Assembly: GCA_032209605.1 (NCBI GenBank)
Contig: JASFXZ010000014.1
Location: 19,177,231 to 19,241,230 of the forward strand
From: Mactromeris polynyma
Taxonomy: Eukaryota; Mollusca; Bivalvia; Venerida; Mactridae
Direction of reading: 5' to 3'
DNA length: 64,000 nt
Shown here: positions 12,376 through 24,368 of the stretch, in pieces
Layout: each line of letters opens with the position of its first letter
How positions within the stretch are numbered: the first letter of the stretch is position 1
The notes under the pieces: generated by a model
Databases searched by the model: none
What the model saw: the letters and a program-made list of their open reading frames with translations, nothing else
Told to the model about the DNA's origin: nothing
Position numbers and translations under genes: made by a program

Positions 12376-15300
12376 ATGATTCGGTCTGTGTTTCTCAAAA
12401 CTGCTTCTCTTCGCGGTACGTATTCACTGCTTTATACAATTTTCGCAGTTAAGTCCATTATCATATGCATATGCTTGCATACAGAGTTATAAATCTTCAA
12501 ACATTCATATATACAGTGACGTTTCATATTGTAATATATTTTCGCGACTGTCAACTGCTGATGTGTGTATTTTTCAGGTTACACATGGAGTCGATGCGAA
12601 TATTTGTTGCGCACCACGGCAGTCAGATGTTATTCAGAGTATGACATTCAAGACAATGATGTGACTATGTCCCCAAATAAGATGGAAACTGTCCGTGACC
12701 TTGACCAAGCTCCACCTAAACCGCCCTGTAGCCGTACCATTGACAGGAATCCAGGTAGTGGGATATCATTTTCACTAGAGAATGTCATGTTTTAATGTGT
12801 ACAGCATTCTTTAAAGTAATCAAGTTATTAAAGGGGGAAAAGTGCGTCCGATGTGGGGCTCGAACCCACGACCCCCTAAACACTAGTACGGCGCTCTACC
12901 GACTGAGCTAACTGGGCGGCCGTCTAACACCACACCTCTACACTCCTCCCGCTTCAGGCATTTGAGGCTCAACCACCGTGGGTCGCCAAACAACGCTGCC
13001 ACCATTAAAGTAAATTAAGGGGAAAAAGTGCACCCAATCATTTAATGTGGGGCTCGAACCCACAGCCCCCTAAAACACTAGTATGGCGCTCTACTGACTG
13101 AGCTAACTGGGCGGCCGTCTAACACCACATCACTACAGTAAAACATAAAGTTTAAGTGGATAAGTTTATGTAAGTCATTGTCAGTCAATTGTTACGCCCC
13201 CCTTCGAAGAAGAGAGGGCATATTGGTTTGCACATGTCGGTCGATCGGTATGTCGGTCGGTCCGTAACCTTTTCGTTTCCGATCAACAACTCCACCCTAT
13301 TGATTTTGGGGTTACAGGGTGAAAGGACACAGGGGGCATAATGTTTTACAAACATCTCTTGGTTTACACTTTCATATTTTTATCCTCTCTACTATCACAC
13401 TCTATAGTTCCTATCACCTCTATTATCTTTTTCTTTTGCACTGATGCACACCTGTCATTTATAACCGTAAGGGGAGTCCTGACAGTATATACATGTATAT
13501 ATAGATAAATTAATATTCCTAGATATTCCATTTCCAGTCAGTGATATTTCTTTGCTCATTATGTTTTTTTCCTCTTCAAGATGACTTTCAAGCATAATTA
13601 TTGTCTCTATGTATTTTTCTAGAGGATCTGTACCGAAGATATTTGATGACTCCAGACCAACCTGAGAATTCTCATCTAATTCGTGTAGCGATCATAGGTG
13701 CTCCAAATTCTGGTAAATCATCGATGGTCAACAGTCTCATGGGATGGAAGGTATGTTACTGAAGTAAAGGATTCTCAGGAGCTACTAACTTTGGGTCCCG
13801 AACTCCTAATTTGGTTCTGGTATCTCCGGCTTTGGACCAGTGTTTGTTGAAATTAATACCTAGAAAAGGGTTTATTTTGGGAAGATGACCCATACCCTTC
13901 AAATTGGGAATTTTTGCCCATTAAACTTAGAAATTGAGAACAAGACTAGTTATTACAGCAAAATATTCGGAATTTAAGTAAAGGATGTAGTGATTAATTA
14001 ATGGACAATCGCTATTTATATAAACTGCCTGTCAGAGAAAAGCCTCTAACTTTGTCAATTTTTCGCTAAATTGAACCAATTTTTTTTCTGCAGATTTGTT
14101 GGCAAATATATTATTTTTGGCACTGGGAATATAGCCCAATAACGGCTAAAAAAAAGCTGAAAAAACCCTGTAGAAGGACTCCTGATGTGTTCTGAAACCT
14201 AACTCGGCACTCCTATTACTAAATATTGGTGAAAACTATGAATCTACTGATTGGCAAAGTATTTTTCTAGTAATACAAATACAAAGAACAGTTTACCAAG
14301 TGTGTCTGACAGCATGACATGTTAAATATTAATATTATCTGGTAAAAGAATTAGTCATTTTGCAAAAACTTTCTTGAAATATATTTTCAGTCTGTTAAAG
14401 GCAGAAAATATTTCAATTGTGAATTTAACGTTAATATAGTAGATTTAATTGGATGGTTTTGTAAATCAGGGCACCAGGTGGCCGCAAATGTGGCCGCTTG
14501 GCTGTAGATTAGGGATGGTTGAAAAATTACTGAGAATAATCTGAGTATGATTCATAATTATTAGAACTGTCATATCTATGATGTGCATTTGATATTTTTG
14601 CAGGTGACTGGTGTGTCAAAGAAAGTTCACACAACTAGAGCCAATACAAACACAATGTTCAACATTGATGATACACAAATAGTGAGATTTTATATTGAAA
14701 CCTGTTGTGTGTAGTTTATATGCTGTTTTTCAACAGTAGTTCAGTGATATATGATCGCCAGTTTATCTAAATTGTGTTTCTAGATCGTTGACCTTCTTTA
14801 ACCTGTTTTTCTGCAAACAATTAAAATTTCCCAGCATGAGTAGAAGGTCCAGAGGCTTTTGACATGTTTTCTTCAATCACTGGTTGTCAGGTAGAAGATA
14901 CACCTCACCTGGGGTTTGAACCTACCACCTTCAGGTTGGCATGCCTCACCTGGGGTTTGAACCTACCACCTTCAGGTTGGCATGCTTGTGCTCTACCAAT
15001 GGAACCAGGCGGGTTTAATGTGAAACCTGTAAGAGTACTTTGATCCATCATTACTAATATTTTATGGTTGTTTGAAAATGTGATTTGATTTTGAATAATG
15101 ATTTAAATGATAACTTCTGTCCTTTACTTTATATGCATGCCTAGTAGTTCATAAGTCAACAATTATTTTGCTACTATAGATTCTGGTGGATACACCTGGT
15201 GTGATAAATCGCATACAGAGAAGTAGGTAAGTATGTTTGTACGATAGCCAGGGAGGAGATGTTTTTGTGGATTTATGGGTCACCCAGAGGTCGATATTGT

Positions 15301-18300
15301 GAAACACATTAATCAGAGGAAAAAAATTGCAGGGAGGGGGAAGGCTGTGAAAATATGTTGGGCGTATAATGGTCAAAGCAATTTTAAACAATACCATGTA
15401 CAGATAATGTGTTTGTAAATCTATGTCATCGCAGGATTATTTTCTTCAAGTAAAATCTCATTATACTCTCAGATAACTTGAACTTCATGGATCTACATTT
15501 GGTTACAAGAAATTAACTTTACATGATATTATTTCATGTTAACGCATACTCATTAAAATCAACAGGCTTTTCATTCAAAAAAAGATACTATGAAATGATG
15601 CTTAAAAATACATAACAGGTACATTTTCAGATCTTCAGATAATTTATGGATAATGTGTATGTTGTAATCTATTTCAGACATAGATGTGATGGGAATATGT
15701 TAATAGATCCCGAGAGAAGTGTGCAAGAGGCCGATGTTGGTAGGTAGTGAGTTAGTTCAAAATTATTATTTTTGATCAATTGTGAAATTGGTTATTATGC
15801 AATGTCAATCAATCTTGATGACCGATTCCATGGTCATGAACCAAGTCTTGCATAATGCAGGTATTAAGTTCAAGGTATGATTTGAGCTCATGACCTTCAG
15901 ATCAGGAATTCTAGGAACAAGGTTATTGTGGGAGAAATGTGTACACATTCAGGGGCTTTCAGGGTCGAGTGGTACTGGCCACTGACTTCAAATAAGGCCA
16001 TGCCAAATTGGAATTTTGTTAAGCGTCCGCGTGCGCCTAGTTTTGCGCTCCTCAAGCCAAAAAAAACATTTTTGCTAAGCTAAAAATTCACAAATATTTT
16101 CGATGTCCATGATTCAACAACGGCAATTTTAGTTGAGATCCGACAATGATGGGATTATTGTGCGGAAACTAGTCAATTTGTGTGTAAACGAGTCAGTTTT
16201 AAATTAGATTTTTTCATGTATAGATCTAGTTTTGAAACAAACCATTTTTAACCAGGTTTTTGAAAAAAAACAGGTTATTAGAATGGTGTATGTCGTTGGG
16301 CGGGCGGCTGGGCGGGCGTCAAACTGGGTGGTTTCCGGAGAATAACTTGAGTTCTGTTGATCATATTGACATCAAACTTGTGTATAGTAAGAACATATGG
16401 AGAGCTCGCTTGGGATTGCTTTTGGGTTCTGTCCGACAAAGGTCAAGGTCACCGTTACTAAAAATAGAAATTTGGTTTCCGGAGAATAACTTGAGTTACA
16501 TTGATCATATTGACATCAAACTTGGTGTATAGTAAGAACATGTGGAGAGCTCGCTTGGGATTGCTTTTGGGTTCGGTCCGACAAAGGTCAAGGTCACCAT
16601 TACTAAAATAGAAAGTTGGTTTCCGGCGAATAACTTGAGTTACATTGATCATATTGACTTCAAACTTGGTGTATAGTAAGAATATGTGGAGAGCTCAATT
16701 GGGATTGCTTTTGGGATCGGTCCAACAAAGGTCAAGGTCACCTTTACTAAAAATTGCAATTTGCTCTCTGGCTAATAACTTTAGATTTGTTGGTCATATT
16801 GACATCAAACTTGGTGTATAGTAAGAACATGTGAAGATCTCGCTTGGGATTGCTTTTGGGTTCGTTCCGTCCAAGGTCAAGGTCACTTAAAATTTAAAAA
16901 TCAGTTTCCACTTAATATCTTCGCTATTCGTGGGTGTATTGACATCAAAGTGTGAGTGTTTGTATGCATGTATCACCTCTGGCACCTTTGCAGCATTGAT
17001 GATCATCATGTATTCATTATACAAATAAAGCCTTGGTTACAAATAATTAGGTTTAAAACTTGGTTTGTGGGCATTGCCCATTTCTTGTTTTTGTTTTTAT
17101 GATGTTTCTTTCATTAAAATATTGTTTAGGTTTCGCGAACTTAGGTTGACGCTTAAACAAAATTCCAATTTGGCATGGCCTAACGTGCCCCTTGTTCATA
17201 TCCCACATGTTCATTGTTGAAGAAGCCATCAGCTAGCTTACGGGAGGTCAGTGGCTCTACCCATGTGTCTGTCTGAGGCCTTCCTCCACCCTAGTAGTTG
17301 GAATAGTCACTAGATGACTCGGGCTGTTCATGTGACTTAAAGCCCCATTACATTACTCATTTAGACTAGTTTTAATGTATATTGTTACGGATGTCAACGA
17401 ATATTGGGATATTCGAATATTCATTTGTACGTCCGAATATTCAAATACTGATTCGGTATTCGGATATTCATTAAAATATATGTTCTCAATATAAAAGCTG
17501 AATGCAAGTGTATAAAATTTCAATGATGGGGATCATTCAATGGAAATTATTAGTAATCGCTGGGATTTTTATAACTTGAGTGATCAGTTTATAACACAAA
17601 TTTTAAGCTTCGAATATCAAATGTACGTATTATTATTAAATGAAAAGGTTGAATATTCGTTCGGAAGGTTGATAGAATAGTCGAATACCAAAATTGCCAT
17701 TTGTTGACATCCCTATAAATTGTATACATACTATTGTATTCATGTGACATCTCTTGATACCTTACAGTGGGTGTGATTGTTGATGTGGGAGATAAGTGGA
17801 CCAGATGTAAATTAAATCATGAAATATTGAAAGTGCTATATCTTCACAAAGATGTTCCTTCATTTCTTGTTCTTAACAAGGTAGGTTTAACAAATCATCA
17901 TTATTTAATTTCACTAGGACTGCAATGATTGACCAAAGTTTGATTATATTCTGTTATTTTTTCTCACCATTTGGTTCAGTACTGTCATATAAATATTCTG
18001 TTTGGTCCCTGGAATTTCCAAAAATTCACATTTCGAGCCTCAGATCTATATACATTGTACATGTAATTATGTAATTTTTATACTTAAAATCCCAATGTGG
18101 GTTTTTTCAAAACATCTGTATTATATAGCATATTCCCATATTTAAGAATACCCTTAAACTTAGTTGTTCACATACTTAATTAAATTTACCCATCAAATTT
18201 CAAAGGAATCAACATCAATACAAAAAGCAGTAATTTCTGATCTTTGAATCATGTTTTTTGTATACACTTGCTGTCAACTGATCTGTCTGATTGCCTCCAG

Positions 18301-21300
18301 CAGGTGCGCATAAATAAGTGACATCACATCATGTGATTGCAGTTTTAAATTTGTGTCGTAGTTTGGTTTGACGTCGTCAATACCTGAGCAGTGATTAATG
18401 TTTATATTGTGTATGAAAAGTCACACAAGGACATCAGCAATATACGAAAAATAGTGAAAGTCTCTAACGTAAAATAGGATGTCTTTAATGGGGGGTTTCA
18501 CAGACAATACAAATAACCATTAACCAATAAGCATGACATTATTACTTGAACACGTAGATCTAACAATTTTGGTGGTTTAGAAGAGAAAAAGTACCCTTAT
18601 TGGGTCTTCGATAAATGGGAAGTTTTAGGTTAAATTACATTATTTGTAGCATGTCTGTTTAAATAAAAACCAAGAGCTATTGTTGTAGCTAGATCATTGG
18701 CATATATAAGCATCCACGAAAGTGTTAAACATTGTGTTTAGCTCAGTTTCTGAGGAAGGATATGCAGCATGAACGTTTCAGGAGGAGAAACCTAAGCACT
18801 CGTCGATATTTCCCACACCAGCGGATCGGGGGGGTGGGGGCGGACACACCCTATGGAAATAGGCATACAGTAAAATCTCACTTAAAACCACCTCAATAAT
18901 AAGACCACCTTAAATTAAGAACACAATTTTTCAACCTTAATATTAAGACCACCTCAATAAGAAGACCAATTGTCAAGGGTCCCAAGGATGGTCTTATTAT
19001 TGAGGTTTTACTGTATTCCACTACAATAATGGAAAGCAGCGGCGAGACCCATGTGTTCTCTGACAAATGTGAATGTAGACAGTGAAGTGTAGACAGTGAA
19101 TGTCATTACTTTTATTACTGCTACAGTAGTATGCAACTTACTCAAGGGTGGTTGAACAGAAGTATGTACAAAAATCAATAGCTATGTGATTTTTAGTTGG
19201 ATTTTCCTCTGTTGATTCAAACAAAGGTATAACTCAAATTCGCTATTTCTTTTATTATCGTGATTACCTAAATATCAATTATAGGGGTGTTGTATACAAC
19301 CTATTTACAGCGAGTTAGAATGATATCACATGATTTAAACAACCTTCCCACCCTATACCCAATATAATGAATAATTCGATAATGAAAGCCTTATCGAATT
19401 GGGTTTATATTCAATTGGTGTCTTATCTTTTTGTATTTTATTGTCTACATACACAGGTTGATCAACTTCGGCATAAATCCTTGATAAAACAGCAGAGACT
19501 GGTGGCGGACATCATACATCGGTTAGCATGCGGAGTTGTAGCAGGAAAATCGTTCAGTAAAGCATTTACTGAGAGGAAGAGACAGAAAGATCTAGACCCT
19601 AAAGAAAATGCTGATGAGCTTTTTGATCAGTTAGAAAAGAAGTATGGAAGGTTGAAAGTGGAGAGGAAATCTCAACTAGAAACAAGAGACCAGAATGTGG
19701 TAAATAAGAGGACAGAAGGTGAAGATAAAGGTATAAGAGTACAGAATACTGGTAAAACCTCTAAAGAGTTGTCAATTGAATTGGATAGGAAAAATTATGA
19801 AATGACAAAAATGCAGAATGCAGTGAATCAAAAAATTCTAGATATGCGCTGTAGTACAAACGAGAGTGAGGTGTCAATGACATCTACTGAGCATTCTATT
19901 AATACTTCTGGACGTGACGAGCATGGGGTGGTGATAGAAAAAGATATGAAAATAGAAGTGAATGATATTAGTCTTCAGCTATATGAAAAATCAAATGAAG
20001 GTTTGTCTGAATCATTTGAAAAGGAAAGTGAAGTGTTTAATTCTGTTGATTTGGAACTGGATTCAAATAAAGTAGACTCTGTAAGTGATGAAGCTAATAC
20101 AGAAGGTGCCAACATAGATAGTTTGATTAAAGACTCGTCTTATCAATCCGACCATTTAGCTAATATTCTGTCACAACCACCGTTACAAGAGTTTTCCGTG
20201 AATTTAAATGTTGATATGGATGAAGATAAGGATTGGACTGATAAAGTTGCAGCAATGAAAGAGGCGTTAAATGGATCAAAAGCGAAAAAAGGGTGGGATA
20301 ATTTTGATCAAGTCTTCCTGACGTCTGCATTGGATGGAACGGGTATTGATGATATTAAGGTAATCATAATTATAAATGTTGACTTACATATAAAGAAAAA
20401 TATGCCCTGTTTTTAACTTTTCAGATGATTTCCCCTTTTTAGACAAAATATTGTGAAATGATACTTGACCTGTTTGACCAGGTATGTTAAAAATGGTCAT
20501 TTTAGTCGAGGATGTCGGTGTTATCCCCTGAGATTTGAAGTTTTCTGTTTTTTTAGCCATTGTGCATTCTTACCCTTGGAAAATCACAAATGTTTTAACT
20601 CGATGCTTAGCATAATATATATGCATATTCACATGGTATGTAAATGCCTTATATAGACATAGCAAGGGTTCCATTGGACCCTAGAGTTGACCCTTTTCCA
20701 AAAGGCCACATTTTGACACTTAGGATTTGTCATGAGGATCAATTTTTCTATAAGTTATAGGTATTTTGGTTATAAAACAGTATTTAAAAATTAAGAAGTC
20801 TGACTTGGGGTAAAAATCAATGAATACTGTAACTTCCCTTTAGTGAACATGGTGTCAGTGATTTTGTTTGAAATAATTTTACTGCCTGTGCCTTATCAAT
20901 TGGGAAAATATGCGCGATAAGTCCCAAATTTGGGAAAATCAGAGCATGGTTATTTTACTTTTAAATGTTTTAATTTCCTGCTTTTGCTGAATGCATTATT
21001 ACTTTTCCCTCTTTGATCTCCAAGTGCTCTTTTCAGATTCATACTTTTTGGGGGAATAAGGACACATTTTTGAAAATTGAAGGCTTTTTTGCTAGGGGAA
21101 ACAGCCAAAATTGGTAGTAAAATTTAACCAAAAAAATAACTGGGTGTGGTTTAAATTTCTACCAGTAACTGCTTGGTATGTGTTACAGTATGTGTAATCA
21201 AGATTATGAATTCAATTGATTTCCAGCAGCCTGTAATTGTTACGTTCTCTTACATTCAGAGTAATCATCATTGATGATATAGGCAAACACGTCATTTTAT

Positions 21301-23324
21301 CATGTTGTAAGTAACTTTGTTATATGTATGTAAGGTGTGAAAACTTAGAACTGCTAGAACTTACAAGTTATCATCTGGGACACGACATGCTAACTAAATT
21401 TTTGTGTATTTTAAATCTGCATACTTAATTTAGATAGCAGAATTTGCTGAAAAAAGTTCCTGCAGAAAAATACACTAATCCAGTAAATCTGTTACAATAC
21501 ATACAAATGTCTACAACTTTATTTTCTAGGAATACTTGGTGAATATTGCTAAACCACAAGATTGGATATACCACAGTACTGTGGTAACAGATCAACATCC
21601 ACATGAAATTGCCAAGATGTGTGTGATTCAGAGCTTTCTAGAGTTCATGGATAGCTATCTTCCTTATGTACTCGATCCAGTAAGAATATTTTTCCCATTG
21701 AATTTATACTATTTTAGAATGGTTAGAAATGAAATCTACTGGAACAAACTTATGTTGTACATACTTTCATATATATTGTATATTTGTATCAAGAAGACAG
21801 TATTATATGTTAGTTAGCAATAAAAGTAACCACCCAATGATGGTAATTAAATGCTTCAAGAAAGTCTTGATAGGAAAGAAGATACATCGGGACCTGATAT
21901 AAAGTATTCAGATAGAAGGTTGTTGAATAAACGAGGTCCGACTGCACCATGGAATGTAAATGAAAAGGTCTAAACTAATGTACAGAATAGTAAATAACAT
22001 TTCTTAATATTTTTTTTCAGGAAATTGTATATTGGGATATTGATGAACATAATCGTTTAAATGTTGCTATGGATGTATTAGTGAACAATTCTTATGAACA
22101 GGTAATATCTGTTTCTTATATGGCTGTTGTTAGAGTGTATACTAGTTACTTTAATCATTCACTGGCGACAAATAGAAACACAATATGTATGCTTTGACTG
22201 GATTTTTATTCCTCAAAACAACATAATAAATATCTAGCATCACAGGAGAAGCATGTTGTGGGCTCAGTAACAGCAAATAAGCTATGACATCATACTGTGG
22301 TTAACTGTGGTTGATTCTTGGTGTAACACCATCTTCAACCTTCAAGTAGCCCAAGAATCCTGTATTTATCTGTTATTTAATCTTGTTGTTCTTTGATGTA
22401 AATGTTTAATGTTATTTTAAAGTAAGTATTCGTTTAACAGGTCCACTTAGATGAATTTTACTAAAAAAAGCCAAGAGTGATAAGTTTATATGTTGTAAGA
22501 ACTTGTTTCACAATCGATGTAAAAGAAATGTTTCAAAATAGCCCTCATAGTAAGTTTACAATTTGAGCTGGCTCACCAAAACAATTCATGGTAGTGTGCA
22601 TTGGAATAAAACTGGTTTAATGGACAGAAAATAACTGGTCAGGTAAAATAACATTAGTAATAAGTGTTTTCTCCTTAAATAAGCAAGTTGTTAAGGAATA
22701 TTCATTTTGGGTGTTTTTATTTATCCTCAGTGTATGAAACAAAACACAGTGAATGAGGATTGCCTCGCTCACTCTAATACATAAAATATATTCTTACATA
22801 ATGATCCTTTTTACACGCTATATTTGCACAAGTTTAACATATTTACAAGAATATCACATAACCTTTTTTAGTTTCACATATTTTTAACATTTCTTGCGCG
22901 CTAAATGACCAAAGCTGTCGATGCGCCATAAAACAACATAATAATAATGAAACAAAACTTCTTTTCCAGAAGAGAATTAAAGGACCGATTTGCTCATTTA
23001 ATCTTAATTTTAATATGTTAATAGAACCAGTTCAGTTTATACATGTGTAAAAACGAATCTAATGTTGGGACATTTTCTTAAGAAATCTGATGTTTGACAT
23101 TTCCTGATGAGATCCGTTTGGACATTTTCTGATGAAATCTGATATATGACATTTCCTGATGAGATCTGTTAACATCATCTTTCACTAACTTGTTTCAGAA
23201 AATGATACTGAAAGGATCAGAGACAATTAAAGCCATCTCCGGGTGTGCTAGACAAGCCTTGATGGATGCCTTTCAATGTGAAGTCAGATTTAAATTAGTC
23301 ATCAAACAGAGAAGGAGTAGATAA
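12376..23324 (+). CDS. ERAL1: ERAL1, mitochondrial Era-like GTPase
   Basis: Exons: 12376-12415, 12578-12754, 13623-13750, 14604-14681, 15180-15226, 15678-15739, 17768-17880, 19457-20359, 21530-21679, 22021-22101 and 23199-23324. All junctions are GT-AG and in phase, giving 634 residues. ERAL1 binds 12S rRNA and assists assembly of the small mitochondrial ribosomal subunit. The N-terminus MIRSVFLKTASLR and the Arg-rich residues after it look like a mitochondrial targeting peptide. Seen: G1 GAPNSGKS (98-105), G2 region TTR (125-127), G3 DTPG (145-148), G4 NKVD (214-217, split across exons 7/8), G5 SALDGTG (505-511), and a C-terminal KH region ending VIKQRRSR. Exon 8 (903 bp) adds a long charged insertion of about 240 residues between G4 and G5; the human protein is about 437 residues. 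The KH GxxG loop reads LKGS. It is convergent with the TRMT1L-like gene. Confidence 0.93.
12843..12920 (-). repeat. tRNA-derived SINE head, copy 1
   Basis: On the minus strand the A-box region (TAGCTCAGTCGGTAGAGC) and B-box region (GTGGGTTCGAGCCCCAC) are clear, but the acceptor and anticodon stems do not pair well. It is therefore a tRNA-derived repeat and not a working tRNA. It lies in ERAL1 intron 2. A sister copy lies about 180 bp downstream and another at 31510. Confidence 0.65.
13025..13112 (-). repeat. tRNA-derived SINE head, copy 2
   Basis: Nearly the same sequence and orientation as 12843-12920, including the flanking 'gcggccgtctaacaccaca'. The close spacing suggests a local duplication or paired insertion within ERAL1 intron 2. 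Confidence 0.65.
13190..13345. repeat. Bivalve-type dispersed repeat fragment
   Basis: Starts with 'acgccccccttcgaagaag' and contains 'cacatgtcggtcgatcggt', then 'accctattgattttggggtt'. I recognise this word order from abundant interspersed repeats in bivalve genomes. It lies in ERAL1 intron 2 and has no coding potential. Confidence 0.5.
14888..15012 (-). repeat. tRNA-like repeat with 41-bp internal tandem copy
   Basis: A tRNA-like segment on the minus strand, with a B-box-like word (ggtttgaacct when read on +) and an A-box-like 'gtgctctaccaatgg'. Positions 14903-14943 are repeated exactly at 14944-14984, a perfect 41-bp duplication that doubles the B-box part. It lies in ERAL1 intron 4. Confidence 0.55.
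15996..17180. mobile_element. PIF/Harbinger-like TIR element with tandem-repeat core
   Basis: Terminal inverted repeats of about 30 bp: the left end reads GGCCATGCCAAATTGGAATT and the right end is its complement. They are flanked on both sides by TAA (15993-15995 and 17181-17183). A TAA target duplication is typical of PIF/Harbinger transposons. The 1,185-bp element has no transposase ORF. Its interior holds about four and a half copies of a 144-bp unit at 16330, 16474, 16618 and 16763, and a partial copy near 16906, each ending near 'aaggtcaaggtcac'. It sits in ERAL1 intron 6. Confidence 0.78.
16330..16960. repeat. 144-bp tandem array inside the TIR element
   Basis: Units start at 16330, 16474, 16618 and 16763, with a decayed fifth near 16906. 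Shared words are 'ggtttccggagaataactt', 'gatcatattgacatcaaact', 'gagctcgcttgggattgct' and 'aaaggtcaaggtcacc'. Units 1 to 3 are very similar and units 4 to 5 diverge. The short ORFs here are by-products of the repeat. Confidence 0.8.
17190..17352 (+). repeat. RUDI/V-SINE-like repeat copy 1
   Basis: It contains the ordered words 'agctagcttacgggaggtca', 'gtggctctacccatgtg', 'ttcctccacc', 'gttggaatagtcact' and 'tgacttaaagccccatta', shared with 27282-27487 and 48651-48790. The head has a worn B-box-like word. The family resembles the molluscan V-SINE called RUDI; that name comes from memory of the family. Confidence 0.55.
17387..17714. mobile_element. hAT-like MITE (CGGATGTCAACGAAT termini)
   Basis: The left end 'cggatgtcaacgaatatt' matches the complement of the right end 'ccatttgttgacatcccta'. 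The interior is filled with 'gaatattcgaatattc' words. The size of about 330 bp and the termini suit a non-autonomous element, but I could not define a target-site duplication. Class assignment is tentative. Confidence 0.5.
18868..19013. mobile_element. TA-flanked MITE, family A copy 3
   Basis: Starts CAGTAAAATCTCACTTAAAA and ends TTATTATTGAGGTTTTACTG, with TA on both sides (18866-18867 and 19014-19015). It is the shortest and best-bounded copy of the family and lies in ERAL1 intron 7. Confidence 0.72.
19227..19407 (+). repeat. 181-bp dispersed repeat, copy in + orientation
   Basis: Closely similar to the reverse complement of 38901-39081 along its whole length, for example 'ataggggtgttgtatacaac' and 'atgatatcacatgatttaaa'. 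The ends are weak inverted repeats (gtataactcaaattcg against taaacccaattcg), which suggests a small MITE. It lies just before ERAL1 exon 8. Confidence 0.65.
20874..21160. repeat. Diverged dispersed repeat, shared with 43285-43625
   Basis: It starts near 'actgcctgtgccttatcaat' with 'tgggaaaat' words and ends near 'cagccaaaattggtagtaaa'. A segment at 43285-43625 has the same ordered words ('accgcctgtgccttttcaat' and later 'cggcagtaaaattaacc'). Similarity is partial, so this is an old repeat. It lies in ERAL1 intron 8. Confidence 0.4.
23054..23170. repeat. 27-bp minisatellite, about four units
   Basis: Tandem units alternate between 'gaaatctgatgtttgacatt' and 'gagatccgtttggacatttt' types, each about 27 bp. 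They lie directly upstream of the last ERAL1 exon and its acceptor (tgtttcag, ending at 23198). Confidence 0.6.
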
Positions 23325-23425
23325 AGTTCTATTGTAGACGTTCTGTAATCAATGACATTTTTATTTCACTGTTTATGTGTTATCTGGGGACATAACTCTT
23401 GAAAGAACTTTCTGTTTGTGCAGGA

Positions 23426-23431
23426 AATAAA
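23426..23431 (+). terminator. Putative polyadenylation signal of ERAL1
   Basis: AATAAA about 100 bp after the ERAL1 stop, followed by a T/G-rich stretch (ttgtgtggttctatcttttt) about 35 to 55 bp downstream. Confidence 0.6.
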
Positions 23432-24362
23432 CAGATTGACTCGGATACATTCTGGTACTGATTAATCTTGTGTGGTTCTATCTTTTTGTTTTATAAAGAA
23501 TCATAAGCTACCATGTTTAAAAAAGAGCTACTGTTGTAACATGATGGCTGTTTGCTTCCAAAAAAAGATAAATAAAATGTACATGCATTGTAAGTCCCAA
23601 TGATAATGTAACCCACAGACCAACATTTGTATCTGCCTTGCGTGCTCTCGATATATTATCAATAGATTTAAATGCAAGATTTTCTTTACGTTCCACAAAC
23701 TTTAAATGAGTCTAGATAATTTGTGGTCAACATACACTACTCAACACGTAAAATATGTCACTTAGCCATGACATTAAACCAGATGATGTCAACGCTGTTT
23801 TTCCGGTAATGTGGAGATTTGTTCTAAAGCAACTTTTACACAAGGATAATAATCATTCTTTATTATTTTATGTTACATTCATCATTACATTGTAGTTTAA
23901 AAATGTGTCCAAATAAATGCAGTGATGCAGTATACTGAACTCCTAAAAGACCAATTTTAATGTCGAGTACATGTAGTGTATTTAGGTCAGTACTTCGAGG
24001 TCATTTGGAATAACGCATTTGCTGAAGGTTTTTATCACAATTTCTGTATTGTGCGTTTATGTTACTGTACCAAGTTTCTATGAATGAATATAGTCAAATG
24101 TTTTAGATACTTGCATTTGTATTGATGGTAGGATTGTTTTGTATTAAAATATTAAGTTACTTAATGTTTTCTTCTGTCGAAACATCAGACCCAGAATATA
24201 CTCAAAACAAAGGGGTGCACCCATTCTGTTTCTAGAGGCAACGGTTATGATTCAAAAACTTTAATGCATACTGCACAGAGACGATGAAACTAGAAACTGG
24301 GCATACATTTATGGAGCCAACATGCACAGTAAATTCGAAGCATCAATAAACATTGGATGTAA

Positions 24363-24368
24363 TTTATT
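24363..24368 (-). terminator. Putative polyadenylation signal of TRMT1L-like gene
   Basis: TTTATT on + is AATAAA on the coding strand, about 150 bp past the TRMT1L-like stop. Confidence 0.45.

Noticed and set aside
12843..13112. Two functional tRNA genes
   Set aside because: The A and B boxes look good, but the acceptor and anticodon stems do not pair, and similar copies recur elsewhere, so they are tRNA-derived repeats.
16260..16652. ORFs on both strands of about 65 to 90 codons
   Set aside because: They lie in the 144-bp tandem array and simply repeat with the DNA unit.
19367..19456. ATG start for a separate gene beginning before ERAL1 exon 8
   Set aside because: This stretch lies mostly in a dispersed repeat. 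A good splice acceptor at 19456 joins exon 8 in phase to exon 7, completing the NKVD motif.
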